From NCBI RefSeq assembly GCF_026651855.1, contig NZ_CP093280.1, forward strand, positions 3,946,001 to 4,010,000: a stretch of 64,000 nucleotides of DNA, read 5' to 3'. Made by a program: the position numbers and the translations under genes. Shown here piece by piece: positions 28,897 to 37,537 of this stretch (its first letter is position 1; every line of letters begins with the position of its first letter). Origin of the DNA: Pseudomonas silvicola. Its GTDB lineage: Bacteria > Pseudomonadota > Gammaproteobacteria > Pseudomonadales > Pseudomonadaceae. Below the pieces are notes generated by a model. It saw only the letters and a program-made list of their open reading frames with translations, ran no database searches and was not told where the DNA came from.

Positions 28897-29172
28897 GTGC
28901 GCTCGCTGCGCTACGTGGTGCTGCCCCAGGGCGTCAGGAACTGCCTGCCGTCGCTGATCAACCACAGCGTGCTGCTGTTCAAGAACACCAGCCTGGCCAT
29001 GGCCATCGGCGTGGTGGAACTGACCTACGCCACCCGCGAAGTGGAGAACTACACCTTCCGCACGTTCGAGTCATACCTGGTGGCCACGGTGGTGTACCTG
29101 GCGTTCTCGCTGATGCTGATGGGCGCCGGCGCCCTGGTGGCTCGGCACTTCAGCAAAGCCCTGGCGAGGTAG
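28480..29172 (+). CDS. Chimeric amino-acid ABC permease (permease 2 N-half, permease 1 C-half)
   Basis: A 230-residue intact reading frame. Residues 1-141 equal those of permease 2 and 142-230 equal the C-terminus of permease 1, joined within the conserved EAA-loop helix (LGLGYVR). The 699-bp unit is exactly 233 codons, so the frame, start and stop are all regular. The hybrid has a full set of membrane segments and a complete EAA loop and might assemble with either partner. Function is untested. Confidence 0.85.
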   Translation: MFDLFKIVHDNWPLFLIGQYPHGPLGGLASTLILAASALVLAFPLGLLLALARVSPWRWLRYPATVWVYVLRGIPLLMVIFWTYFLVPLLIGHNITGFTTMLCTLVVYQSAYLGEIIRGGIQALPGGQYEGARALGLGYVRSLRYVVLPQGVRNCLPSLINHSVLLFKNTSLAMAIGVVELTYATREVENYTFRTFESYLVATVVYLAFSLMLMGAGALVARHFSKALAR

Positions 29173-29595
29173 GCCGCGATGTTCGACTTGTTCAAGATTG
29201 TCCACGACAACTGGCCGCTGTTCCTCATCGGCCAATACCCCCACGGCCCCTTGGGGGGCCTGGCCAGCACGCTGATCCTGGCGGCCTCGGCCCTGGTACT
29301 GGCATTCCCGCTGGGCCTGCTGCTGGCCCTGGCCCGGGTGTCGCCCTGGCGTTGGCTGCGTTACCCGGCCACCGTATGGGTCTATGTACTGCGCGGTATT
29401 CCGCTGTTGATGGTGATCTTCTGGACCTACTTCCTGGTGCCCTTGCTGATCGGTCACAACATCACCGGCTTCACCACCATGCTCTGCACCCTGGTGGTGT
29501 ATCAGAGCGCGTACCTGGGCGAGATCATCCGCGGCGGCATCCAGGCGTTGCCCGGTGGCCAGTACGAAGGGGCCCGCGCCCTGGGTCTGGGCTAT
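28897..29595 (+). repeat. Tandem duplication B, copy 2 (699 bp)
   Basis: Second copy; it ends at the point where the authentic permease 2 continues with ACCACGCTG. Confidence 0.95.
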
Positions 29596-29922
29596 GTGCG
29601 CACCACGCTGTGGGTGATCCTGCCCCAGGCGCTGTACAACGCGTTGCCCAGCCTGATCAGCCAGTTCGTGTCGATCATCAAGGAAACCTCCCTGGGCTAC
29701 GTGATCAACGTGCAGGAAGTGACCTTTGCCGCCAACCAGGTCAACAACCAGTTGCTGACCAAGCCGTTCCAGGTGTTCTTCATCCTGGCCATCACCTATT
29801 ACGTCCTGTGCTACGGCCTGACCCGCCTGGCCGGCGCGCTGGAAGGGCGTATCGCCCGCAAGCGCCTGGGCAGTGTCGCCACCGTCGCGCCGCAGGCTTC
29901 CCTGCTGACCACCGATAACTGA
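29179..29922 (+). CDS. Polar amino-acid ABC transporter permease 2
   Basis: A 247-residue HisQM/GlnP-family permease with about five membrane segments and the EAA loop [24 protein letters not shown]. It follows the chimera by 6 bp and precedes the ATPase gene by 14 bp. Its first 139 codons are shared with the chimera. It is the expected second subunit of the importer. Confidence 0.92.
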   Translation: MFDLFKIVHDNWPLFLIGQYPHGPLGGLASTLILAASALVLAFPLGLLLALARVSPWRWLRYPATVWVYVLRGIPLLMVIFWTYFLVPLLIGHNITGFTTMLCTLVVYQSAYLGEIIRGGIQALPGGQYEGARALGLGYVRTTLWVILPQALYNALPSLISQFVSIIKETSLGYVINVQEVTFAANQVNNQLLTKPFQVFFILAITYYVLCYGLTRLAGALEGRIARKRLGSVATVAPQASLLTTDN

Positions 29923-29936
29923 AGAGGGTTGCCTTC

Positions 29937-30674
29937 ATGCATCCGATGATCATGTTTTCCAGCATCAACAAATGGTACGGCGAGTACCAGGCGCTCACCA
30001 ACATCACCGCCGAGGTCAAGCGTGGCGAAGTGGTGGTGCTGTGCGGGCCTTCGGGCTCGGGCAAGTCGACGCTGATTCGCACCGTCAACCGCCTGGAGGA
30101 CATCCAGAAAGGCCAGATCCTGTTCGACGGCCAGGACGTCAACGGCACCGACGCCAACCTCAACCGCCTGCGCAGCCGTGTCGGCTTCGTGTTCCAGAGC
30201 TTCAACCTGTTCCCGCACCTGTCGGTGCTGGACAACATCATCCTCACCCCGACCAAGGTGCGCGGCCTCAAGGCCAGCGCCGCCAAGGCCCAGGCCTTGC
30301 AGTTGCTGGACCGCGTGGGCCTGGCGCACAAGGCCAACGCCTACCCGGCGCAATTGTCCGGTGGCCAGCAGCAGCGGGTGGCGATCGCTCGTGCCTTGGC
30401 CATGGAGCCGCCGGTGATGCTCTTCGACGAACCCACCAGTGCCCTGGACCCGGAAATGGTCGGCGAAGTGCTGAGTGTGATGAAGGGCCTGGCCAAGGAG
30501 GGCATGACCATGATGTGCGTGACCCACGAAATGAATTTTGCCCGCGAAGTGGCAGACACCATCTGGTTCATGGACGCCGGGCAGATCCTGGAAAAGACCG
30601 CCCCCGAACAGTTTTTCAGCCAACCCAGCCATCCCCGTGCGCAGCGCTTCATCGCCGACCTGCGTGCCCACTGA
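29937..30674 (+). CDS. Polar amino-acid ABC transporter ATP-binding protein
   Basis: A 245-residue GlnQ/HisP-type ATPase. Walker [10 protein letters not shown] (37-45), signature LSGGQQQR (about 139-146), Walker [15 protein letters not shown] and the His-loop VTHEM are all present. It energises the importer made of permeases 1 and 2 and the downstream binding protein. Confidence 0.95.
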   Translation: MHPMIMFSSINKWYGEYQALTNITAEVKRGEVVVLCGPSGSGKSTLIRTVNRLEDIQKGQILFDGQDVNGTDANLNRLRSRVGFVFQSFNLFPHLSVLDNIILTPTKVRGLKASAAKAQALQLLDRVGLAHKANAYPAQLSGGQQQRVAIARALAMEPPVMLFDEPTSALDPEMVGEVLSVMKGLAKEGMTMMCVTHEMNFAREVADTIWFMDAGQILEKTAPEQFFSQPSHPRAQRFIADLRAH

Positions 30675-30698
30675 ATCCAACCCTCTGGAGTAAGCCCC

Positions 30699-31532
30699 AT
30701 GGCACTGAATAAATTGCTGACCGCCATCGCTCTGGCGCCCCTGGCCATCGCGGTGGCCCAGGCCGACCAGTTGAGCGACGTGATGGCCAAGAAGAGCCTG
30801 AGCTGCGGTGTGTACGCCGACGTGCCACCGTTTTCGGCGCCCGACCCGACCACCCGCGAACTGGTAGGCATGGATGTCGACCTGTGCACCGCCCTGGCCA
30901 AGCACCTGGGCGTGGCCCTGGAGCTCAAGCCGATGTCGGTGGAAGCCCGGGTGCCCGAGGTGAAGATGGGCCGCGTGGACCTGATCTTCGCCAACCTGGC
31001 GTACACCAAGAGCCGCGCCGAACAGATCCAGTTCAGCGACCCGTACTACATCGCCAAGGAAACCCTGGTGGTGCGCGCGCCGAACGCCGACCAGCCGCGC
31101 GAGTTCTTCAAGGGCAAGAAAATCAGCTCTACCAAGGGCTCGACGTCGGAGCAATCGATCCGCCTGGCCGATGCCACGCCCGTGACCTTCCAAGACACCG
31201 GGTCAGCCTACATGGCGCTGCAGCAGAATAAAGTAGTGGGGCTGGTGACCAACACCATGACCGCCATCAAGCTGGTGGGCCAGGCGAAGGAGGGCGGGGT
31301 GAACCTGGCCATCGCCAAGGAACCGATGGCCCTGGAACCCATCGGTGCTGGCATGCGCCAGGGCGAACCCGCCTTCCTGGCCAAGGTCAACGAAGCGCTG
31401 CGCGCCATGGACCAGGCCGGTGAGATCGACGCCATCTGGAACCGCTGGATAGGCCCGGACACCGCCTACAAGATGGTTCGTGAAGACAAGGTGCAAAGCC
31501 TCGCCGACCTGAAGTTCGACCCGCTGCCGTGA
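30699..31532 (+). CDS. Periplasmic amino-acid-binding protein of the ABC importer
   Basis: A 277-residue family 3 solute-binding protein with a signal peptide (about residues 1-22, cut after Ala-Gln-Ala). Family features include LVGMDVDLCTALAKHL, GRVDLIFANLAYTKSR and FSDPYYIAKETLVV. A GGAG Shine-Dalgarno lies before the ATG. As the last gene of the unit it gives the importer its specificity; an amino acid or a cyclic derivative is likely. Confidence 0.93.
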   Translation: MALNKLLTAIALAPLAIAVAQADQLSDVMAKKSLSCGVYADVPPFSAPDPTTRELVGMDVDLCTALAKHLGVALELKPMSVEARVPEVKMGRVDLIFANLAYTKSRAEQIQFSDPYYIAKETLVVRAPNADQPREFFKGKKISSTKGSTSEQSIRLADATPVTFQDTGSAYMALQQNKVVGLVTNTMTAIKLVGQAKEGGVNLAIAKEPMALEPIGAGMRQGEPAFLAKVNEALRAMDQAGEIDAIWNRWIGPDTAYKMVREDKVQSLADLKFDPLP

Positions 31533-31538
31533 TTCGGT

Positions 31539-31622
31539 AAGGGCCGGGCGACGCTCGGGAACCCGGCCGCCCATGGCTGCTGACAGCAGTCAGGCACCGT
31601 TCCCGAGCTTCCCGCGGCCTTG
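31539..31622. repeat. Degenerate REP pair
   Basis: Two imperfect REP elements (about 31541-31567 and 31602-31621) in opposite orientation immediately after the binding-protein gene. They may stabilise the 3' end of the transporter mRNA. Confidence 0.65.
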
Positions 31623-31648
31623 TCGCGCTTCCTCCCGGGGCTGGGGGG

Positions 31649-31783
31649 TTATTCCACGCAGCAGACCCAGTGATGGTCGTGCCGGTACGGCGCGCGGGTG
31701 AAGTGTACGTCCGAGACCAGTACCAGGCCGCGCTGTTGCAGGGCTTCGGTCAGTTCTACCAGTGTCTCTGCTTCGATGGTCAT
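31649..31783 (-). CDS. 44-residue hypothetical protein
   Basis: A short frame encoding 44 residues with a His/Cys-rich end (YRHDHHWVCCVE), suggestive of metal binding. A GAGGT Shine-Dalgarno lies 9 bases upstream of the ATG. No homologue is recalled. It lies between the ABC operon and the epimerase gene, on the opposite strand. Confidence 0.5.
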   Translation of the reverse strand: MTIEAETLVELTEALQQRGLVLVSDVHFTRAPYRHDHHWVCCVE

Positions 31784-31934
31784 GTGTGTTTACCTCGCCA
31801 GATTGACTGCATACATAGTCTTGACCGACCCCGGCGCGGGTTGATTCATTTTTTCTTCGCTTGCTACCTAAGTAGGATCCGTCCTGGGGTCATATCATGG
31901 TTTCATGAAGGCTTTTGCGCACATGGAGTGACCG

Positions 31935-33086
31935 ATGAACCACCTACCGCTACGCTCAAGCCTCCTTCTGGCCCTGCTCACGGCCAGTATCACCGCCCAC
32001 GCCGCGGGGTTGGCCAGCCAGCGCAGCAGCTTCGGTACCCTGGCCGATGGCACGCCCATCGAGAAATACACCCTGACCAACAGCCATGGCATGCAGGTGG
32101 GGGTGATTACCTACGGCGCGATCCTGCAGTCGGTGATCGTCGCCGACAAACAAGGCCATTTCGACGACGTGCTACTGGGCTTCGATAACGCCCGCGACTA
32201 CCAGGCGAAAAACGGCGATCCGCACTTCGGCGCCACCATCGGCCGCTACGCCAACCGTATCGCCGACGGCACTTTTGCCCTCGACAGCCATGTCTATAAA
32301 GTGCCCCTCAACGCCGGCCCGAACGCCATGCACGGCGGCCCCGCGGGCTTCGATACCCATGTCTGGAAAGCGCAACCCACCCGTGACAAGGATTCGGTCG
32401 GCGTGACCCTGAGCTATGCCAGCCCGGACGGCCAGATGGGCTTTCCCGGCGAACTCGACACCCAGGTCACCTACAGTCTCAACGAGCAGGATGAGTTGCG
32501 CATCCAGTTCCACGCCACCACCAGCAAGCCGACGGTCGTCAACCTGACCAACCACGGCTACTACAACCTGGCAGGCGCGGGCAACGGCACCATCCTGGAC
32601 CAGGTGGCCACCCTGCACGCCAGCCATTACACGCCGGTGTCCGCCAAGCTGATTCCGACCGGGGAAATAGCTCCGGTGGCCAGCACGCCGATGGATTTCC
32701 TGACGCCTACGGCGATCGGCACCCGCATCAAGGCCGACCACCCGCAACTCAAGTACGCTGAGCCCAAGCAAGGTGGCTACGACTTCAACTACGTGCTGGA
32801 CACCCAGGGCGACCTGAGCAAACCGGCCGTGGAAGTACACGATCCGAAAAGCGGCCGCCGCCTGCAACTGTTCACCACTCAGCCCGCGGTGCAGTTCTAT
32901 ACCTCCAACTCCCTGGACGGCTCCATCAAAGGCAAGGTTGGCAAGGTCTACGGGCACTGGGGGGCCTTTGCCCTGGAGGCTGAGCACTACCCCGATTCGC
33001 CCAACCAGCCAGCATTTCCCAGCACCCGCTTGAACCCGGGCCAGTTGTACCAGCAGACCACGGTGATGAAGTTTTCCCACGACTGA
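31935..33086 (+). CDS. Periplasmic aldose 1-epimerase (GalM family)
   Basis: A 383-residue GalM-family mutarotase with a signal peptide (about 1-24), so it acts in the periplasm on incoming sugars. Key features are GRYANRIADG near residue 95, the HGG of AMHGGPAGFD, the catalytic His in NLTNHGYYNL and the catalytic Glu in ALEAEHYPDSPNQ. GGAG lies before the ATG. It catalyses alpha/beta anomer interconversion. A cupin gene follows by 51 bp. Confidence 0.93.
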   Translation: MNHLPLRSSLLLALLTASITAHAAGLASQRSSFGTLADGTPIEKYTLTNSHGMQVGVITYGAILQSVIVADKQGHFDDVLLGFDNARDYQAKNGDPHFGATIGRYANRIADGTFALDSHVYKVPLNAGPNAMHGGPAGFDTHVWKAQPTRDKDSVGVTLSYASPDGQMGFPGELDTQVTYSLNEQDELRIQFHATTSKPTVVNLTNHGYYNLAGAGNGTILDQVATLHASHYTPVSAKLIPTGEIAPVASTPMDFLTPTAIGTRIKADHPQLKYAEPKQGGYDFNYVLDTQGDLSKPAVEVHDPKSGRRLQLFTTQPAVQFYTSNSLDGSIKGKVGKVYGHWGAFALEAEHYPDSPNQPAFPSTRLNPGQLYQQTTVMKFSHD

Positions 33087-33137
33087 CAGCCACGACGGTA
33101 AGATGGCCACTTGATATTGATGTGATAAGGGAAACCC

Positions 33138-33548
33138 ATGATGTTCGGTTTGAATGGCAAGACCTGCGTGATGCTAGCCACCGTGGCAGCCCTGGCGGGC
33201 TGCGCTTGCGCCGCCCCGGCGGCCAAGCCCGCGGCCGGCTCGCGCACCGTGTTGCAACACGTGGTGTACCCGGCGGGCTATGAAGTGAACGTGATTCGCA
33301 TCATCCTGCCGGCCAACGCCAATTCGCCGCACCACGCCCACCCAGGCCTCGAGTCGGGCTACGTGGCGCGCGGATCGGTGACCATTGCCATCGACGGCCA
33401 ACCTGAGCACGTACTGCATGCCGGGGACACCTTCGAAACCCCGGCCGGCGCCCCGCACATCGTCAAGAACGGCCCGCAGGAAACCGAGATCGTCTCCACC
33501 TACATCACCGAGCTGGGCAAGCCGCTGACCCAGGTGCTGGCGCAGTAA
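33138..33548 (+). CDS. Cupin-domain lipoprotein or exported protein
   Basis: A 136-residue single-cupin protein. Residues 1-22 form a signal peptide ending in a lipobox-like LAGC (Cys22). The cupin metal site is visible as HHAHPGLESGYV and a later GAPH. A sugar-processing or protective role is possible because it follows the periplasmic epimerase, but no substrate can be stated. Two adjacent ATGs are possible starts. Confidence 0.82.
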   Translation: MMFGLNGKTCVMLATVAALAGCACAAPAAKPAAGSRTVLQHVVYPAGYEVNVIRIILPANANSPHHAHPGLESGYVARGSVTIAIDGQPEHVLHAGDTFETPAGAPHIVKNGPQETEIVSTYITELGKPLTQVLAQ

Positions 33549-33603
33549 CCGCACCGGCCCTGGCCGAGGAAGACTGACACTCGTTAGGGTGGCGGTCCGG
33601 GGT

Positions 33604-34278
33604 TCACTGGGCCGCCTGGTCTTCCTGCACGCCTTCGATGGTCAGCAACTGCTTGAGGATTTCTTCGGCCTGGGCCCCGGAGGTGCGCACCAGCTCGATG
33701 GTGACGCTGTCGGTGTCCTCCTGGCTGCCTTTTTCGACGATGAACTGCTTGACCTTGCTGGAGCGGTTGCCCATCACTTCGTTGACCTTCTTCAAGGTCA
33801 GGGTGCGCGACGGCGCGACCAGTTTCAGCACGTGCTTCTTCACCTTGTTGCGGTACAGGCGCTCCACCGGTTTGATCGCCACCAGAATCAGCAGAATCAT
33901 GAAGGTCGCCGCGGTGCCCACTGCGTAGAGCCCACCCCCCACCGCCAGGCCGATCGCCGCCACCGTCCACAGGCTCGCCGCCGTGGTCAGCCCGCGGATC
34001 ACTTCGCCGCGCAGGAGGATCGAGCCGGCGCCCAGAAAGCCGATCCCCGAGACCACCTGCGCCGCCACCCGGGAAGGGTCCAGTTCGGTATGGGCCATCT
34101 GCAAGGCATCGTGGAAGCCGAACGCCGAAACGATCATCAACAGGCACGAGCCCACGCACACCAGCATATGCGTGCGCAGCCCCGCCGCCCACAGCAGGCG
34201 CTCGCGCTCAAGGCCGATCAGGCTGCCGAGCAAGGCCGCCAGCAGCAGTCGAATGCACATTTCCCAGTCACTGAGCAT
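33604..34278 (-). CDS. MgtC/SapB family membrane protein
   Basis: A 224-residue protein with five hydrophobic segments in the N-terminal 140 residues and a soluble C-terminal domain. Family signatures are LIGLERE, GLRTHMLVCVGSCLLM and GIGFLGAGSI. MgtC proteins modulate F-type ATPase or Mg2+ adaptation. The ATG at 34278 has GGAGG upstream; an earlier ATG would add 14 unsupported residues. Confidence 0.9.
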   Translation of the reverse strand: MLSDWEMCIRLLLAALLGSLIGLERERLLWAAGLRTHMLVCVGSCLLMIVSAFGFHDALQMAHTELDPSRVAAQVVSGIGFLGAGSILLRGEVIRGLTTAASLWTVAAIGLAVGGGLYAVGTAATFMILLILVAIKPVERLYRNKVKKHVLKLVAPSRTLTLKKVNEVMGNRSSKVKQFIVEKGSQEDTDSVTIELVRTSGAQAEEILKQLLTIEGVQEDQAAQ

Positions 34279-34466
34279 GCTGTCCTCCCTTGGGTTGTTC
34301 GAGAGTGGACCGGCTGGCACCTGTATTGGTTCGCAGCGCAGGCCTGGCCTCTTTGGTCGGAAAAGTCACGGCTGCGGCAATGTGGAGTGCCTGCGCCCCT
34401 GCGAAAAAAACCGGCAAGCGATTACAATCCGGCTTTTAACCGCAGAATTGACAGGCCAGTCAGGTT

Positions 34467-35642
34467 ATGACGCTCGATCCACCCACTATGTTGACCCTTT
34501 CCGTCGCCCTGGCAGCGGCGGCGGCGCTTTACCTGGCAGTGGAGTGGCGCAGCGTTCGCGAGGCTTCGCTGCTATTCTGGAGCGGCGGCTTCGCGATCAT
34601 CACCGTGGGTTGCGTGTTGGCGCTGATGCGCGGCAGTGGCCTGGTGCTGGTGGGAGTATGGTTCGCCAACGGCTTGCTGGTGGTGGCCCACTGGCTGTTT
34701 CTGCTGGGGGTGGCGCGGTTTACCGAAACGCGGTTGTCCCGGGGCTGGTACCTGATCGTGGCGGTCTGGCTGGCCATGCTCATGCTCCCCAGCGACCAGG
34801 CCTGGTCCAAGGTCATGTTGATGGTGCAGTCCTCGATGATCGCCCTGGTGACCCTGCGCGGCAGTTTTCTGCTGCGCTCCCACGGCAAATCCCTGAGCGT
34901 GGGCGCGGTGCAGTTGCGCTATGTGTTGCTGGCCCATGGGGTGTTTTACCTGTTCAAGGTGGGCACCGCGGCCATTTCCGGCACGGCCATCGACCTGGTG
35001 TCGTTTCGCGGCGAAATCATTCAGATCTCCCTGGTGGAAGGGGCCATCGCGATCATGCTGATCGCCTTGTCCATGACCGGTACCGAGCGCTATCGGCGCG
35101 AACAGCAGATCGCTCGCCTGGCCAACCGTGACCCGCTCACGGCGCTGTACAACCGCCGGGCGTTGGAGGTGCGCGCGCCGCGCTTGCTCAATCAGGTTGC
35201 CAGCGCTCGGCCGGGGGCGTTGCTGTTGATCGACATCGACAACTTCAAGCCGGTCAACGACCTGTATGGCCACACGGCCGGTGACCGCTTGCTGATCACC
35301 CTCAGCGAGATGATCCGCGCGGTACTGCCCGAGGGCGCCCTGGCCGCGCGCCTGGGCGGCGACGAATTCGTCATCCTGCTGGCCAATGCCTCCACCGAGC
35401 GCGTCGAGGGCCTGGGCACCGCCTTGCGCGAGCAGTTCCGGCATGTGGCGGCGCTGACCTTCGATACGCCGGCGCCGGTCACCCTGAGCATTGGTGCCAC
35501 GGTGTTCGACCAGCCGCCTGCCAGCCTGGCCGCCCTGATCGAGCAGGGCGATCATGCGCTGTACGCCTCCAAGCGCGGAGGCCGTGACAGCATCCGCCTG
35601 GTGGACCGCACGGCGGCGGGCGAGGCGGTCACTGGGCGTTGA
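34467..35642 (+). CDS. Membrane-bound diguanylate cyclase
   Basis: A 391-residue protein with about six membrane segments (1-205) and a GGDEF domain (about 215-380). The active-site loop is GGDEF at 297-301. The product-inhibition I-site (RxxD five residues upstream) is absent, so feedback control by c-di-GMP may be lacking. The N-terminal membrane part is an uncharacterised sensor. It overlaps the convergent LysR gene by 14 bp. Confidence 0.92.
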   Translation: MTLDPPTMLTLSVALAAAAALYLAVEWRSVREASLLFWSGGFAIITVGCVLALMRGSGLVLVGVWFANGLLVVAHWLFLLGVARFTETRLSRGWYLIVAVWLAMLMLPSDQAWSKVMLMVQSSMIALVTLRGSFLLRSHGKSLSVGAVQLRYVLLAHGVFYLFKVGTAAISGTAIDLVSFRGEIIQISLVEGAIAIMLIALSMTGTERYRREQQIARLANRDPLTALYNRRALEVRAPRLLNQVASARPGALLLIDIDNFKPVNDLYGHTAGDRLLITLSEMIRAVLPEGALAARLGGDEFVILLANASTERVEGLGTALREQFRHVAALTFDTPAPVTLSIGATVFDQPPASLAALIEQGDHALYASKRGGRDSIRLVDRTAAGEAVTGR

Positions 35643-36522
35643 GGCGCAGAAAGTCGACCAGTGCCCGTAACGGCGGCGTCATCATGCGGCTGGGGTAATA
35701 CAGGTAGAACCCTGCGAAGGCAGGTGTCCAGTCAGCCAGCACCTGCACCAGTGCGCCCTGGTCGATGTAGGCCTGCACCTGGTGGGCGAAGAGGTAGGCG
35801 ATGCCCGCGCCATCCAGTGCGACGCGGGTCAGCATTGCCGGGTCGCTGACCCGAACCGGGCCGTCCACCGTGATTTCCAGCGCCTTGCCATCGGCTTCGA
35901 ACTCCCAGCGGTAGGGACTGCCGTCGGTGGGCCGTCGATACCCCAGGCACGCGTGGCCTTGCAGGTCGCGGGGCGTGAGCGGTGCGCCGTGGCGCTGAAG
36001 ATAGGCGGGGGAGGCGACCACCATCATCTGCAATGGCCCCCCCAGCCCCACGGCGATCATGTCTTGTTCGAGGCGTTCGCCCAGCCGCACCCCGGCGTCA
36101 TAGCCTTGGCCGACGATGTCCACCAGCCGGTCGTCCACGTCCACCTCCAGCCTTATGCCGGGGTGCAGGTGCAGAAACGGCGCAATCAGGGGGGCCAGGC
36201 AATGGTTGGCGGCGTCGCGGGTACTGTTGATCCGCAGGCGGCCAGTAACGCTTCCGGGCTTGGCACCAGCCTCGGCCACGGCGGCCTCCAATTCGGCGAA
36301 CATGGGCTGCAAGCGGGCGAGCAACTGCGCCCCGGTGTCGGTGAGCGCGACGCTGCGGGTGGTACGGGTCAACAGCCGTGCCCCCAGGCGAGTCTCAAGG
36401 GTCTTGAGGGTTTGGCTCAGTGCCGAGGCCGACAGACCCAGGTAAGCCGCTGCTCGGGTGAAACTGCCGCGCTCGGCAATGGCGACAAAGGCCTTCAATT
36501 CCGCGAATTCGCTGCCCCGCAT
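35629..36522 (-). CDS. LysR-family transcriptional regulator
   Basis: A 297-residue LysR regulator with an N-terminal helix-turn-helix (about 5-62, SFTRAAAYLGLSASALSQTLKTLE) and an effector domain in the PgrR/CrgA style. It is divergent from an SDR gene with a 99-bp gap that holds a TAAT-N5-ATTA dyad, so it probably regulates that SDR. Confidence 0.9.
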   Translation of the reverse strand: MRGSEFAELKAFVAIAERGSFTRAAAYLGLSASALSQTLKTLETRLGARLLTRTTRSVALTDTGAQLLARLQPMFAELEAAVAEAGAKPGSVTGRLRINSTRDAANHCLAPLIAPFLHLHPGIRLEVDVDDRLVDIVGQGYDAGVRLGERLEQDMIAVGLGGPLQMMVVASPAYLQRHGAPLTPRDLQGHACLGYRRPTDGSPYRWEFEADGKALEITVDGPVRVSDPAMLTRVALDGAGIAYLFAHQVQAYIDQGALVQVLADWTPAFAGFYLYYPSRMMTPPLRALVDFLRLNAQ

Positions 36523-36553
36523 TATGCCTCCGTGGCTAAATGACCCTTGGTGA

Positions 36554-36566
36554 TAATAGCGGATTA
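36554..36566. promoter_or_regulatory. Candidate LysR box (TAAT-N5-ATTA)
   Basis: A perfect 4-bp inverted repeat of T-N11-A form between the divergent LysR and SDR genes, 31 bp before the LysR start codon. Confidence 0.45.
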
Positions 36567-36621
36567 ACCTCTGAGTGCGCCGCTGTCATCGTGTGCCTTT
36601 CATAACGGCCAGGGGCGCGAG

Positions 36622-37347
36622 ATGGGCAGGTTTGGTGGCAAGACGGTGATGATCACCGGAGGGACCCGAGGCATCGGGCTGGCGGGTGCCCAACGTATCC
36701 TTGCAGAGGGTGGGCAGGTGATTGCCAGCGGGCGCGGCAACGAACGTTCGATCCTGGGTGATGACTGCCAGATAGTGCTCGGTGATGTCTGCGATCGCGC
36801 CAACATGCAGGCGCTGGTGGCGGCGGCCGAGCGGGCTGGTGGCCTGGACGGGCTGTGGCTCAACGCCGGGTTTGCGCGGGTGGGGGCCCTGGAGGCGTTG
36901 ACGGCCGAGTGTTTCGACGCATTGATGGCCACCAATGTGCGGGCGCCGGCATTGCAACTGGCGAGGCTTTCACCGCTGTTGAAACCGGGCGCTTCGGTGG
37001 TGGTGACGGCGTCATCGTCAGCGTTCGAGGCGGCGCCGCTGGTCAGCGCCTACGCGGCCACCAAAGGCGCCCTGCTGTCGATGATGCGTTGCTGGGCGGC
37101 TAGCCTGGCGCCTCGGGGGGTGCGTGTGAACGCGATTGTGCCGGGGCCGATCGACACCGGTTTTCGCGGGTTCATGGGCGAGGCGGCGCAGGCGCAATTC
37201 GAGCGCGGCGTGGTCGACCTCGTGCCGCTGGGGCGTGCCGGGTCGGCGCAAGAGGCCGCGGCGGTAGCGTTGTTCCTGCTGTCGGCAGATGCCGCTTACG
37301 TGACCGGCAGCCAGTACGCGGTGGATGGCGGGCTGTTGATGCGCTAG
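36622..37347 (+). CDS. SDR oxidoreductase
   Basis: A 241-residue classical SDR with TGGTRGIG (12-19), LNAG (80-83), a Ser in TASSSAF and Tyr144-Lys148 (YAATK), ending in the family-typical SQYAVDGGLLMR. The divergent LysR gene is its likely regulator. The substrate is unknown. Confidence 0.9.
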   Translation: MGRFGGKTVMITGGTRGIGLAGAQRILAEGGQVIASGRGNERSILGDDCQIVLGDVCDRANMQALVAAAERAGGLDGLWLNAGFARVGALEALTAECFDALMATNVRAPALQLARLSPLLKPGASVVVTASSSAFEAAPLVSAYAATKGALLSMMRCWAASLAPRGVRVNAIVPGPIDTGFRGFMGEAAQAQFERGVVDLVPLGRAGSAQEAAAVALFLLSADAAYVTGSQYAVDGGLLMR

Positions 37348-37537
37348 CGCCACAGCCTGCTGGCGAACGGCGGTAGCGTGCTGCGGTTTCAACTGCAGGT
37401 ACCGTCATGTCGCTGTCATGTTTCATTGCTAGCGTTGCCGCCGACTTCCTGTACAGCGCAGGTTACACCAATCAAGCATTCCGGCCCGGCAGGCTGTCGC
37501 GCCCAGGAGCGCGCACCCCGCCCAGGTATCGATAATC

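Noticed and set aside
27873-29918. 681-codon open frame spanning all three permease genes
   Set aside because: An out-of-frame shadow rich in Pro, Gly and Arg; the permease frames have membrane segments, EAA loops and ribosome binding sites.
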